Shown: positions 42,289 through 51,081, numbered from the stretch's first letter. The stretch: 64,000 bases of DNA from JAAZZY01 sp964612505 (GCA_964612505.1 CAZTEX010000001.1:124001-188000); one strand, 5' to 3'. Numbers and translations: made by a program. Notes: generated by a model not told the origin, from the letters alone.

Positions 42289-42364
42289 TTAAAGGACTCC
42301 TGAATTTTAATGGCGATCTAGTCTAATGTAAGAATCTTAATAATTGCAATCTGGGGATCTAAAG
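42256..42364. repeat. Direct repeat, downstream copy: 5' end and leader of the 39538 gene
   Basis: These 109 bases are identical to 44884-44992 except for one base (42354 versus 44982). They cover the first 11 codons of the gene and its leader with a GGAG ribosome site. A possible minus-strand promoter is TTGCAA at 42344-42349 and TAGACT at 42320-42325 with an 18-base spacer. Confidence 0.93.
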
Positions 42365-42399
42365 CAATGGGGAAAATGCATTAAAACGAGGTTTTTTCT

Positions 42400-44916
42400 T
42401 TATTTTTTCATATACTTTTTTAAAAGCTCTTCCATTTCAGGCGTGAATTTTTTTTGTGATAACGCAGCTTCCAAATAAATAAGATTAAAACTCTTCATTA
42501 TTATTTCCAGAAGATGATCGTTACTTCCTTTTAAAATTTTTTCCAGCATTGAAGCAAAAAGCTCTTCTGTCATTACTTCTTCTAGATATGGTAATACAAA
42601 GTCTGCCATCCCAGATTGAGCTGTTGGCTCTTGCAGTAATAAAAGATAGAGCTCCACCATTTGCTCAGGATTCAAAACACCCGATGATAAATAAAGTAAG
42701 AACTCTTTAACATTTTCAGCTAGCGCCGCCATATAAGCAAATGCTAAGGGGTGCTCTTGCGAGACTGTTATATCAACTTCAGCAGGGGCTGGTTGATTTT
42801 GAATTTGCTCTTCTGTTGTTTGAACCACTTTTTTATCTTTGCTTCCAAATCCTTCTAATTCTTCTTTTAAATTCTTAATTTTTATTCTTAAGTCTTTGGC
42901 TAAAATCTCTTTTGCACCAGAATCTACTTCTTTTAAATTCTCTGTTAAATCGCTTAACTCAGCCTGCGCCAACTCAAGCTCTTGTCGAATCACCTCTTCT
43001 GTAGCCTGATTTAACTTCTTAAGACAATTGTTAAGTTCTTTAATAGTATCTGCTAATTTTTTTGCCAGCGCTTGATAGCTGTAGTCTATGACATCTTTTG
43101 GATCTTGAGTTAATTTTATTAGACTTGCACCAAACTGATTGTACTCATCTGTTAATTGATCTTCCAATTTTTTTAGTAATTGAATCACTAAAGCCTGGCT
43201 TTTGCGTATTTTTTCTCTAAGCGTCGCCAGTGGATGAGACTCCCCTTTTATTTCTCCTAGCTCACCTTGAAGTTTTTTTTGTTTATCAACTAAAACCTTT
43301 AATGCATTTATTAAATTTTGAATTTGAAAAAAATCAAGCACCTGAATCTCCATCAATTCAGCAAGAGAACTTTCAATAGCTTCCATTAAACTGACAAGAT
43401 CTGCGTCTAAATCAGTTTTTTTCTCATTTGTATTTAGAAAGACTATTTGATCTTGAATCATTTTTTCAGTTAAGTTTGCAAGTCCTTGCAACATTTCTAA
43501 ATTACCAAGATTTCCAGCATTGTATGCTGCGGTAATTTGATTATTTAAAAATTTTTGATATGCAAGCAATTGATCAAGCAGTAAAGATGCTTCAGTATCT
43601 GGTTTACCAACGGAACTGCTTAATTTTTTTTCTTGCAAAGCATTATACTGCGCATGCAAAGATTCTTTTTTTAATTCTAGTTTCCTTATTTTTTTAATAA
43701 GAGAGCGATATTCTGGCGAATTTTCATCAGCCTGATCCAATTGTGCTTTCAATGATTTTAACTGATCTCGAACTTTTTCAATGCTTGCAACAATTTCATC
43801 TTGAGAAAGCTGGTTTTCTGGGGTTGGATTTTGGGGGCGTCCAGTGTGTGCTGAAGGCGGGGAAAAAGCCCCTCTTCGAGATGATGAGAAATGCTCTACA
43901 CCCATAGCAGACCTCTGCCACTGATGCAGGGCATCTGAGAGGCTAACAGCAGAACTTGATGGGGGTGCTTCGGTAAATGAAAGGCCCGGAATATTGGCTA
44001 GCGGGGGTAAATTCCCACCCGCTTGAGCAGAAGAATCTCCCCCAGAATAAGCCTCAGACGAGGCCAGCAAAACTTCTTTATGATCTAATTCTTCTAATAA
44101 CTTTTTTCTTTCAGCTAAGATTGCTTTTTTTCTAACTAAAAGCTGCAGTTGCTCAACTTTCGTTGCTTCTTTTAAAATAGTGCGTTTACTGAGTGGCATT
44201 TCTTTGTCGGAGCTAGAAAATGAAGCGACCTTCTCCAATACAGTAGAATACTTACGTGCCGTTTCAAGATCGTACTCTATAGACTCAAGCTCTTGAGCCA
44301 TTTCTTGCAATGCTTGTTCAATTGCAGCCACCTCAGCATTCAGATTGTCAATATCCGATTGAGAAAGACCCATTGGAGCATTTAACACCTCCCACCCATC
44401 ACTTAAAGGGACGCCTGAATTAGGAGAAGGGGGCCGAAAAGAAGCACTTGCTTGACTTCTAGGTTTTGGGTTGGTTTGATCCATAAGTTTGTGCAGGCTT
44501 GCTTCACGTAACTCAAATAGTCTGTCGAGGTCTGCCATCTCTGCTGGATGTTTAGTTGCTTGTTTTTTTTTGTTAATGGCGTCTATTTGTGCAAGCAAAC
44601 TTTCCATAGTGGTTGCTGGTTTGAATAGATCGCCCACTTCACACGAATCATCATCTGGAGCCACAGCATCAGAATCACTAACTGTTTTAGCCCCCTCTCC
44701 AGCTTTTTGAAAACCACCCTCCTTACCATTAAAAAACGTTTTTGCAAGATTCTCTATGTGTCTTAATAATGCGTCAAAAAAAGCCCGTTGCACCCAATTA
44801 ACGGCTGTAAAAGAACCCACATCTTTAATGTCAAATTTACTCCAATCAATTCTACTAAGTGAATCCCTATTTAAAAATTGTTGAACATGAGGAGAAAGGT
44901 TTATAACTAAGCTCAT
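42400..44916 (-). CDS. Long coiled-coil protein, paralog of the gene at 39538
   Basis: 838 residues with the same plan as its neighbour: shared start MSLVINLSPHVQQFL, two long coiled-coil blocks (about 190-300 and 380-700) around a Ser/Pro-rich linker, and a C-terminal helical region whose ENVKEFLLYLSSGVLNPEQM aligns with ENVPALSSYLTSGNLSPEQL of the paralog. It ends about 100 residues earlier than the paralog, which has extra helical units. No signal peptide or membrane segment. The two genes lie head-to-tail, 111 bases apart, each behind the same leader. Function unknown. Confidence 0.75.
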   Translation of the reverse strand: MSLVINLSPHVQQFLNRDSLSRIDWSKFDIKDVGSFTAVNWVQRAFFDALLRHIENLAKTFFNGKEGGFQKAGEGAKTVSDSDAVAPDDDSCEVGDLFKPATTMESLLAQIDAINKKKQATKHPAEMADLDRLFELREASLHKLMDQTNPKPRSQASASFRPPSPNSGVPLSDGWEVLNAPMGLSQSDIDNLNAEVAAIEQALQEMAQELESIEYDLETARKYSTVLEKVASFSSSDKEMPLSKRTILKEATKVEQLQLLVRKKAILAERKKLLEELDHKEVLLASSEAYSGGDSSAQAGGNLPPLANIPGLSFTEAPPSSSAVSLSDALHQWQRSAMGVEHFSSSRRGAFSPPSAHTGRPQNPTPENQLSQDEIVASIEKVRDQLKSLKAQLDQADENSPEYRSLIKKIRKLELKKESLHAQYNALQEKKLSSSVGKPDTEASLLLDQLLAYQKFLNNQITAAYNAGNLGNLEMLQGLANLTEKMIQDQIVFLNTNEKKTDLDADLVSLMEAIESSLAELMEIQVLDFFQIQNLINALKVLVDKQKKLQGELGEIKGESHPLATLREKIRKSQALVIQLLKKLEDQLTDEYNQFGASLIKLTQDPKDVIDYSYQALAKKLADTIKELNNCLKKLNQATEEVIRQELELAQAELSDLTENLKEVDSGAKEILAKDLRIKIKNLKEELEGFGSKDKKVVQTTEEQIQNQPAPAEVDITVSQEHPLAFAYMAALAENVKEFLLYLSSGVLNPEQMVELYLLLLQEPTAQSGMADFVLPYLEEVMTEELFASMLEKILKGSNDHLLEIIMKSFNLIYLEAALSQKKFTPEMEELLKKYMKK

Positions 44917-44992
44917 TTAAAGGACTCCTGAATTTTAATGGCGATCTAGTCTAATGTAAGAATCTTAATAATTGCAATCTGAGGATCTAAAG
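44884..44992. repeat. Direct repeat, upstream copy: 5' end and leader of the 42400 gene
   Basis: Matches 42256-42364 with one difference. It holds the first 11 codons, the ribosome site, and the candidate promoter TTGCAA at 44972-44977 and TAGACT at 44948-44953 on the minus strand. Such high identity in non-coding DNA beside diverged coding regions suggests recent duplication or gene conversion. Confidence 0.93.
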
Positions 44993-45065
44993 TAACTATT
45001 TATAAATTGATTAGCTTATATTTCAAATTTATCTTATTTATTTTTGCAGATACTCTGTAATGACA

Positions 45066-45101
45066 AAGAAGAAAAAGCAGATTATACCACTTTTCCTTCT
45101 T
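45066..45101 (-). repeat. Hairpin after the gene at 45139
   Basis: AAGAAGAAAAAG and CTTTTCCTTCTT pair over 12 positions with one mismatch around a 12-base loop. It lies about 38 bases past the stop at 45139, so it may help end that transcript. Confidence 0.4.
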
Positions 45102-45138
45102 CTAATATGCAAACTAAATTGTTTTCTTTCTGATTTAT

Positions 45139-45819
45139 TTAGTTATCTTTTTTTTCAGCAGCCTCAGCAACCGGTTGTCTGACAAACAAACTTCCGAAAT
45201 ATCTCATCACTCTAGTGCAGCAATTAGCCTGTTGCTCTTCTGGAGAACCCCTTCGAGAGCTTGTAGTAGAGGCCTCATCATCTGGCTGTTGAGCTGCGGC
45301 AGCAGCGGTTAAATCATCAGGGTCGTTCAACCAAACCCATCGATAGTTTAAATCTTCATCTGCCTCAAATTGCAACTTAAGTGGTAATCTTTGCCTTTTC
45401 GCGAATTCTATTTGTTTACCAGCGACAGAATTGGTTAAAGTTATACTTCTTGTTTCTTGCCACTTTCCATTAGCGAATGCACTAACATCTATTTTTGGCT
45501 TTTTAGAGAGAATTATTATCCCAATAGTTCGATCATCCTGTCCATTCCAGCGAATTCCTCCATAAGTACAAACCGTAGACAGAGAGGTGCAAGCCTCTTG
45601 TGGAGTCCAGCTAGTTTCAGCAAAGAAAATTCTGTTTTCATCACCCTTAATATCAATATAACGAAAGTCATCGAGACGGCTCAAAGCTGGGTCCCCTTTT
45701 AAGCGCAAGGTTCCACTCGCCCTTATCTTATTCGCATCCCGGTTTGTTTCTGCGAATAACGATCTTGTATTTTCATCCAAAAACACTGTTTGCCTTACAC
45801 CTTGACCTTGACTTGACAT
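45139..45819 (-). CDS. Beta-rich accessory protein with Cys- and Ala-rich tail
   Basis: 226 residues, no signal peptide. The N-terminus is polar (MSSQGQGVRQ), a block SGTLRLKGDPALSR resembles the GTLRIHGEG start of the array proteins at 21098 and 21692, and the middle is predicted as beta strands. Residues 170-226 are Ala/Ser/Glu-rich, contain NCCTRVMRYFGSLF, and end in EKKDN, like the DKKDN end of the frameshifted gene at 19437. I take it as a distant member of the same accessory family; the resemblance is short and could be chance. Confidence 0.6.
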   Translation of the reverse strand: MSSQGQGVRQTVFLDENTRSLFAETNRDANKIRASGTLRLKGDPALSRLDDFRYIDIKGDENRIFFAETSWTPQEACTSLSTVCTYGGIRWNGQDDRTIGIIILSKKPKIDVSAFANGKWQETRSITLTNSVAGKQIEFAKRQRLPLKLQFEADEDLNYRWVWLNDPDDLTAAAAAQQPDDEASTTSSRRGSPEEQQANCCTRVMRYFGSLFVRQPVAEAAEKKDN

Positions 45820-46150
45820 ATTTACTTTCCTTATTTTTAATTATTTCCTTACAAAATCTTTAAAAAAAGGTAACAGAATCTTTATTTTTTCTCAATCTTA
45901 CTTTAGAAAAGAACCCTTAAAATGATCCAACGATGATTAGTAGTTTAAGCTAGCCTTGTTACAGAGATTTGTTGATTAAAACTGCTACTTTTAAGTTTGT
46001 TTCTCTTTTAAAGCATTTTTTTATAAGGAAAATAGAACAGTAAGCGCTTAAATAAAAAAGGAAATAATATCTTTTTCACTTGCCTTAATGAAGGTCATGC
46101 CCCAAAATAGATTAATCTAAGCACCTAAGCTTTAATTTGAAGAGCCTTTT
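45820..46150. other. Gap of 331 bases between divergent genes
   Basis: AT-rich DNA between the accessory gene at 45819 and the hydrolase at 46151, presumably with a promoter for each. I see no RNA gene, strong hairpin or supported frame. Confidence 0.5.
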
Positions 46151-47104
46151 ATGAGTAAAACAACTGAATTTATGCCGCTCTATGGCTTTAAGAATCCCCA
46201 TGCTCAAACTCTTTTAGGCAGCTCTCTTCTATTTCCCAAAATTTTCCTTTCAAAAACTCAGCTGGTGACACTGAAAGATGGCGATAAAATTGCTCTTGAA
46301 ATTTCAAAGCCCTCTCGCTGGAGAGAAGATCAAACGATTGTTCTTTTAATGCCTGGAACTGTTGGATCTCATAAATCTCCTTATATGATTCGAATCGCAA
46401 AAAAAATATTTGATCAAAATATTTTAGTAGTGCGCTTAAATTTTAGGGGCATTGCAACAGCTTTTGGCCTTGCTAAAAAGGTTTCTCATGGAGGAGCCAG
46501 CGAGGATGTTGAAGAGGCCCTTTTAGCTTTAAAAAAAGATTACCCTAAGGCGCGCATCATCGTTATTGGATTTTCTCTAAGTGGTAATATGCTTCTAAAA
46601 TTAGCTGGGGAGAAAGATATTTCCAATTTAGTCAATAAAGCGATTGCTATTTGTCCCCCTCTCAATCTTGCCATCAGCTCTCAAAAATTAGAAGAAAAGC
46701 AAAATAGAATCTACCAACAAGCCATTGTTTCTACCATTATTGGAATTGTAAATTCTCCTTTGAGTAATTTTTCTTATAAACCGCTAGAGCCCATAGCTTC
46801 TTGCAAAACACTTCGCCAAGTTGATGAACTTTTCACCTCTCTTTCTTCGGGCTTTGAAAATGCCATGGACTATTATAATAAGGCGAGCGCTCTCAAATTA
46901 GTCCCCTTGATAACTTCATCTTGCCAGCTTCTGTTTGCTCAAGATGACCCCCTAGTTGACTGCTCTGAAATCCAAAAAATGAAGATCCCCGCTTGCGTTG
47001 ATGTAATCATTACTCGCAATGGAGGTCATATGGGTTTTGTGCAAAATTCTCTTTCAAATCCATTTTGGATGGATCAAATGATTTTGCATTGGGTGAATAA
47101 TTAG
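46151..47104 (+). CDS. YheT-family alpha/beta hydrolase
   Basis: 317 residues with the UPF0017/YheT layout: PHAQTLLGS at the N-terminus, LLMPGTVGSHKSPYM as the oxyanion region, VVRLNFRGI, the nucleophile elbow GFSLSGNMLLKLAG (GxSxS), DDPLV acid and GGHMGFV His. These esterases act on unknown lipids in bacteria; eukaryotic relatives (ABHD1/3) act on phospholipids. No signal peptide. A weak GAAG site precedes the ATG. Confidence 0.88.
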   Translation: MSKTTEFMPLYGFKNPHAQTLLGSSLLFPKIFLSKTQLVTLKDGDKIALEISKPSRWREDQTIVLLMPGTVGSHKSPYMIRIAKKIFDQNILVVRLNFRGIATAFGLAKKVSHGGASEDVEEALLALKKDYPKARIIVIGFSLSGNMLLKLAGEKDISNLVNKAIAICPPLNLAISSQKLEEKQNRIYQQAIVSTIIGIVNSPLSNFSYKPLEPIASCKTLRQVDELFTSLSSGFENAMDYYNKASALKLVPLITSSCQLLFAQDDPLVDCSEIQKMKIPACVDVIITRNGGHMGFVQNSLSNPFWMDQMILHWVNN

Positions 47105-47109
47105 AAAAT

Positions 47110-47706
47110 TTACGGAATCACACGACTCAATTGCCAGCGCTCTTGGCTTTTAGTAAGAATAAAAGAATCAGAAATTCGATCAGAATTAAATTGATATAAT
47201 TTTATTTTCTCTGTGCAAATTCTATATCCCACATAAGAATTTGGCATTTTAGGATCTTCATTTTTATATTGCTCTAAAGCTTTATTTAGCTGTGCATCTA
47301 GAAATTCGTTATTCGCTATACGCTGTCCTGAAAGGGGGCCATAGATCGTAAAGCGAATCTTAGATATTTTTGGATAACTTTTCCAAAATGAGAGGTTTTC
47401 ATCTTCATTTAAAGGCGTGCACTCCCCTTCAAAGGTGATTTGCCTTGAATGCACTGGCAAAAGAATCGTCATCGAAGCAGATGGGTTGTTTTGTAATTCT
47501 TGAACTTTTTGACTCCCCTTTTGAGTAAAAAAAAGAACATTTCCATTGGAGATTTCACTTACTGCAACTGTTCTTGTATGAGGGTGATGAACATCATCTA
47601 CAGTGGCTAAAACCCCTAAAAGGTTTTGACTTAACTCTTCATTTAGCCACTCGGTTATCCACTGATTTATTTTTTCAACAGAAATATCTTTGGGTTGAAT
47701 TGTCAT
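47110..47706 (-). CDS. Pyridoxamine 5'-phosphate oxidase-like flavoprotein
   Basis: 198 residues of the PNPOx-like split-barrel. ATVDDVHHPHTRTVAVSEI, VLFFTQKGSQKVQELQNNP and SYPKISKIR with the C-terminal 'SDR-x-x-D' piece (FNSDRISDSFIL) and final WQLSRVIP match PdxH or its close homologs. It would oxidise pyridoxine or pyridoxamine phosphate to PLP with FMN. The ending differs slightly from the usual 'W...RL.P' of PdxH but is comparable. Convergent with YheT, 5 bases apart. Confidence 0.82.
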   Translation of the reverse strand: MTIQPKDISVEKINQWITEWLNEELSQNLLGVLATVDDVHHPHTRTVAVSEISNGNVLFFTQKGSQKVQELQNNPSASMTILLPVHSRQITFEGECTPLNEDENLSFWKSYPKISKIRFTIYGPLSGQRIANNEFLDAQLNKALEQYKNEDPKMPNSYVGYRICTEKIKLYQFNSDRISDSFILTKSQERWQLSRVIP

Positions 47707-47783
47707 ACACTTGGTATAGCTTATTGTAAAAAAATTCTTATATCTTTATCTTACTACTTTTTGTAATAAACAAGAGATTTTTT

Positions 47784-48473
47784 ATGAAAAAATTAATATT
47801 AATTTTAATAATTTTGTCTGCTACTTCTTTTTCAAAACAAGCCCGTGCGGAAGTTGTTGTCGTTGGCCATCCTTTGGTTCAACATAAATTAACTTTGATG
47901 AGAAAAAAGGAAACTAGCAGCTGTGAATTTAGACAACTAATTAAAGAATTAGCCTATCTGATTACTTATGAGGCCACTCGTGATTTTCCATTGCAATATG
48001 TGGATATTGAAACCCCCATTTGCCCAACGCAAGCGCCCATGATTGCAGGAAAAAAGATGTGTTTTGTTTCTATTTTAAGAGCAGGTAATGGCCTTTTAGA
48101 AGGAATGCTTGAACTGATTCCCTCTGCAAGAGTGGCTCATATCGGCATGTACCGCGATCCAGAAACCCTTCTGCCTGTTGAATACTACTTTAAATATCCT
48201 AAAAATATGAAAGAGCGTGAAGTCATTATTGTAGACCCCATGCTTGCAACAGGTAATACAGCTGTGAATGCCATTTCTCGTATCAAAGAAACTCATCCAC
48301 GCTCTATTCGATTTATCTGCATGCTTGCAGCGCCAGAGGGTTTGAAAAATATGCAAGAAGCTCACCCGGATGTAACTATTTACACAGCAGCCATTGATGA
48401 AAGACTCAATGACCATGCTTATATTGTCCCAGGACTTGGAGACGCGGGCGATCGCATTTATGGTACAAAATAA
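47784..48473 (+). CDS. upp: Uracil phosphoribosyltransferase with an N-terminal export signal
   Basis: Makes UMP from uracil and PRPP. The body is a complete Upp: VGHPLVQHKLTLMRKKET, SILRAGNGLLEGML, HIGMYRDPETLLPVEYY, the PRPP loop VDPMLATGNTAVNAI, and the uracil-binding end HAYIVPGLGDAGDRIYGTK. What is odd is the first 22 residues: two Lys, a 12-residue hydrophobic run and an ARA end before EVVVVGHP, a typical Sec signal peptide with a cleavage site. Most Upp proteins begin at the HPLV strand. No start codon lies near that point, so the extension appears genuine. UMP synthesis outside the cytoplasm would be unusual because PRPP is not expected there. Confidence 0.9.
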   Translation: MKKLILILIILSATSFSKQARAEVVVVGHPLVQHKLTLMRKKETSSCEFRQLIKELAYLITYEATRDFPLQYVDIETPICPTQAPMIAGKKMCFVSILRAGNGLLEGMLELIPSARVAHIGMYRDPETLLPVEYYFKYPKNMKEREVIIVDPMLATGNTAVNAISRIKETHPRSIRFICMLAAPEGLKNMQEAHPDVTIYTAAIDERLNDHAYIVPGLGDAGDRIYGTK

Positions 48474-49320
48474 AATAGCTAGTTTAACACCCGAAGCTAG
48501 ACAAATTATAGCGCATGCAGCAACAGAACCTCCTCGTAGTGGTAAATATAATCTTACAAACGAACGAGGAACTTATCTTTGTCGGCAATGTGGAAAGGCC
48601 CTTTTTAGAAGTAGTTCCAAATTTATTTCATCTTGTGGCTGGCCCAGTTTTGACGACGAAATTAAGGGGGCTGTTGCTCGCCTGCCTGATCCTGATGGCC
48701 GGCGCACAGAAATTCGCTGCTCTTGTTGCCAAGCCCATTTAGGGCATGTTTTTTTGGGAGAAGGATCCACAGCTAAAAATCTAAGGCATTGTGTTAATTC
48801 TTTATCTGTTGACTTTGCTCATTCAATCGATGTTTTAGATAGCCGGGAGATCATTATTGCTGGAGGCTGTTTTTGGGGAATGGAACATTTCTTCAAGTTA
48901 ACCCCAGGGGTGATTTTTACCGAAGTCGGTTACATTGGGGGAACATTTAACTACCCCTCTTACAAAACAGTTTGCTCACAAAAAACTGGGCATTATGAAG
49001 CTCTAAGAGTTATTTTCGACACCCATTTAACCGATGAGGAAAGCCTCTATAAATTATTTTTTGAAATTCATGACCCGACTCAATCAGATGGTCAAGCTGG
49101 TGATATTGGACCACAATATCAAAGTGCCATCTTTTACTATGATCAGAATCAAGAATCGGTTGCTAAAAGTCTTATGAAGACTTTAAAACAAAAAGGCTAC
49201 GATCTTCAAACTAAACTAATCCCCTGCTCCACTTTTTGGCCCGCTGAAGAAAACCACCAAGATTATCTCACCAAAAACCCACAGGGCTACTGCTCTCACC
49301 GCCGTGTTCAGAGATTTTAA
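48460..49320 (+). CDS. msrBA: Fused methionine sulfoxide reductase B-A
   Basis: Repairs both diastereomers of oxidised methionine. Residues about 1-115 are MsrB: zinc-like CxxC in YLCRQCGKALF and RCSCCQAHLGH, and the catalytic RHCVNSLSVDF. Residues about 120-286 are MsrA with GGCFWGMEHFF, VGYIGG, the YEALRV strand and EIHDPTQ. I take the ATG at 48460 (MVQNK) as the start; an upstream one lies inside upp. It overlaps the upp stop by 14 bases, so the two are co-translated. MsrB comes first, as in other B-A fusions. No signal peptide. Confidence 0.93.
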   Translation: MVQNKIASLTPEARQIIAHAATEPPRSGKYNLTNERGTYLCRQCGKALFRSSSKFISSCGWPSFDDEIKGAVARLPDPDGRRTEIRCSCCQAHLGHVFLGEGSTAKNLRHCVNSLSVDFAHSIDVLDSREIIIAGGCFWGMEHFFKLTPGVIFTEVGYIGGTFNYPSYKTVCSQKTGHYEALRVIFDTHLTDEESLYKLFFEIHDPTQSDGQAGDIGPQYQSAIFYYDQNQESVAKSLMKTLKQKGYDLQTKLIPCSTFWPAEENHQDYLTKNPQGYCSHRRVQRF

Positions 49321-49405
49321 ACCGCTTTTAGTAAATATATCCTATTGAAAAATCATCTATTTAAAGTAAAACTGATGGCTGTTTCTTCAAAATAAAGGTG
49401 CAATC

Positions 49406-50305
49406 ATGGAAATATGTCCGCAAGTTCCCTATCAAGAATATTCTTTTCAAGCCTGGGAACATAACAGCGACACCTATTCTTTTAAGCCCAATCCTCAACT
49501 CTTTGCACCTTTTAACAAAGTAAATTGTTGCGTTGAAGCGGTTTTAACAAAGCTAGATCCACTTGCTGGAGCGGTAGATGTTTGGTGTGGATCTTACTGG
49601 GATTCCGTCGATGAAAGCTCTGCACAACATTATTTTGGTAATAAACTATCCAAGGTTTTAGATCGCGTCCAATGCCCTTTAACCAGCGCCATTCGCATGG
49701 TGCAAAATAGTTGGTATGATAACACTTCAATAGTTCCTCAAACGGTGATTTCTTTAGAGAGTAGAGAATGTACAACCGTTGGCGGCGAGTCTTTTGAACA
49801 ATTAGCCAACCAAAATCGTTTAAAGTATGTTCCAAAACAATTTGAATTTGGGGCCCCTTTTGGACAAACAGGAAATCCAAGTTGGAATAGGTATGAAGTT
49901 CTCACTCATGCTCGATTTTTTACCTTAAAAAGCGACTTATGCCAACGACTTGATTTTATTCGCAGCGGAAATTTTTCAGGAATCTTATTTGCAGGATGTC
50001 AGGTTGGGGGGGATAAGGAAAACCCGATCTGGGAACCAGAGCTCATATCTGCGTATAACCCTGAGTTTTATTGCTACCCCTATCCTGGATCTAATCAATC
50101 CAATATGTATTTAGCATATACTCCCATTGTCTGGGATAAAGAACAAACGAATGTGGATGCACAAACTATAGTTAATCACACACTTATTAACTGCAAAAAA
50201 TTGTCTTCAAGTAGCGTTGAATCCGCAGCGGCCCATCCTGGTTCAAAATCATTGCTGACTCTGCTTTTGCTCACCTTGGGTTTAACAGCTATTTACAAGA
50301 TCTAA
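49406..50305 (+). CDS. Unknown protein with C-terminal membrane tail
   Basis: 299 residues behind an AAAGGTG ribosome site. The body has eleven Cys and many Trp and Tyr residues. The last segment (KSLLTLLLLTLGLTAIYKI) is hydrophobic and ends within two residues of the terminus, like a tail anchor or an outer-surface sorting tail. There is no N-terminal signal peptide. Tail-anchored proteins of chlamydiae can be inserted in host or inclusion membranes; that remains inference. No family recognised. Confidence 0.65.
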   Translation: MEICPQVPYQEYSFQAWEHNSDTYSFKPNPQLFAPFNKVNCCVEAVLTKLDPLAGAVDVWCGSYWDSVDESSAQHYFGNKLSKVLDRVQCPLTSAIRMVQNSWYDNTSIVPQTVISLESRECTTVGGESFEQLANQNRLKYVPKQFEFGAPFGQTGNPSWNRYEVLTHARFFTLKSDLCQRLDFIRSGNFSGILFAGCQVGGDKENPIWEPELISAYNPEFYCYPYPGSNQSNMYLAYTPIVWDKEQTNVDAQTIVNHTLINCKKLSSSSVESAAAHPGSKSLLTLLLLTLGLTAIYKI

Positions 50306-50312
50306 TCAACTG

Positions 50313-50966
50313 TTAAAAATCGCCTGACAAGAAAGGGATTGGGTAAAAAGAAGAGATAATAATTAAGCCGCCAAAAGTGGCTAAAAAAAGAGCGGCCACA
50401 TTGCTAATAAGAGAAATCGTAGTGGGTTTAATTTTTTTCCTAAAAAGACACACCAATTGAATTAAGCAAAACCACCACGTTGCAGCTCCTATAGCGACGC
50501 CCACAACTAATGAAATAGCTGACAAGACATTCTGCTTTGCATCGGCAAGCCCAAAACCAGAAAAAAGAGCAAGGTAAGCTAAAATGATAATGGGATTAGA
50601 AATATCGAGCAAGAATGCCGATCCTAAAGCCTCTCTTAAACGCCCCTCTTCTTTAATATAATTTACATTAGTTGGTTTTGTTTTTTTCAATATCACACAA
50701 AGGCTCATCACTATCAAAAAACCTCCTCCTATAAGGCGGAGCAAAAACTCTTCTTTGCGTAAAAAATTCACAACAAAAGTAAGACCAAAAGCAGCAATTG
50801 AAGCATAAAACATATCGCCAAGAACAGCACCCAAGCCGGTGGCTAAACCCTTCACGCGTCCCTCTGATAAAGATCTGCGAATACAAAGTAAGCTAACGGG
50901 GCCTATGGGGAGAGCTACTATAAAGCCAATAATCGCCCCTTTCAGGGTATAATAAATTTCTATCAT
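50313..50966 (-). CDS. LysE/RhtB-family exporter
   Basis: Inner-membrane exporter of 217 residues with six segments. Family features are GFIVALPIGPVSLLCIRRSL (the 'PGP' loop), ATGLGAVLGDMFYA and LLDISNPIIILAYLALF. Members export amino acids such as lysine, threonine or homoserine lactones. Substrate unknown. The ATG is near a GAGAT. It converges on the gene before. Confidence 0.88.
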   Translation of the reverse strand: MIEIYYTLKGAIIGFIVALPIGPVSLLCIRRSLSEGRVKGLATGLGAVLGDMFYASIAAFGLTFVVNFLRKEEFLLRLIGGGFLIVMSLCVILKKTKPTNVNYIKEEGRLREALGSAFLLDISNPIIILAYLALFSGFGLADAKQNVLSAISLVVGVAIGAATWWFCLIQLVCLFRKKIKPTTISLISNVAALFLATFGGLIIISSFYPIPFLSGDF

Positions 50967-51040
50967 GAGATCTAATGCAAATTTGCCACTGTCTTATTTC
51001 AAGATTATCTTTAATAGAAAAAATAACTAGATGCAAGGGC

Positions 51041-51081
51041 AAAAAAATGCTAGCGAGGCAATGGATTTGACCTCGCTAGCA
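51041..51081 (-). terminator. Rho-independent terminator of the gene at 51104
   Basis: On the minus strand an 11-base perfect stem (TGCTAGCGAGG with CCTCGCTAGCA) and a 12-base loop are followed by seven T. It lies 23 bases past the stop. Confidence 0.92.
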
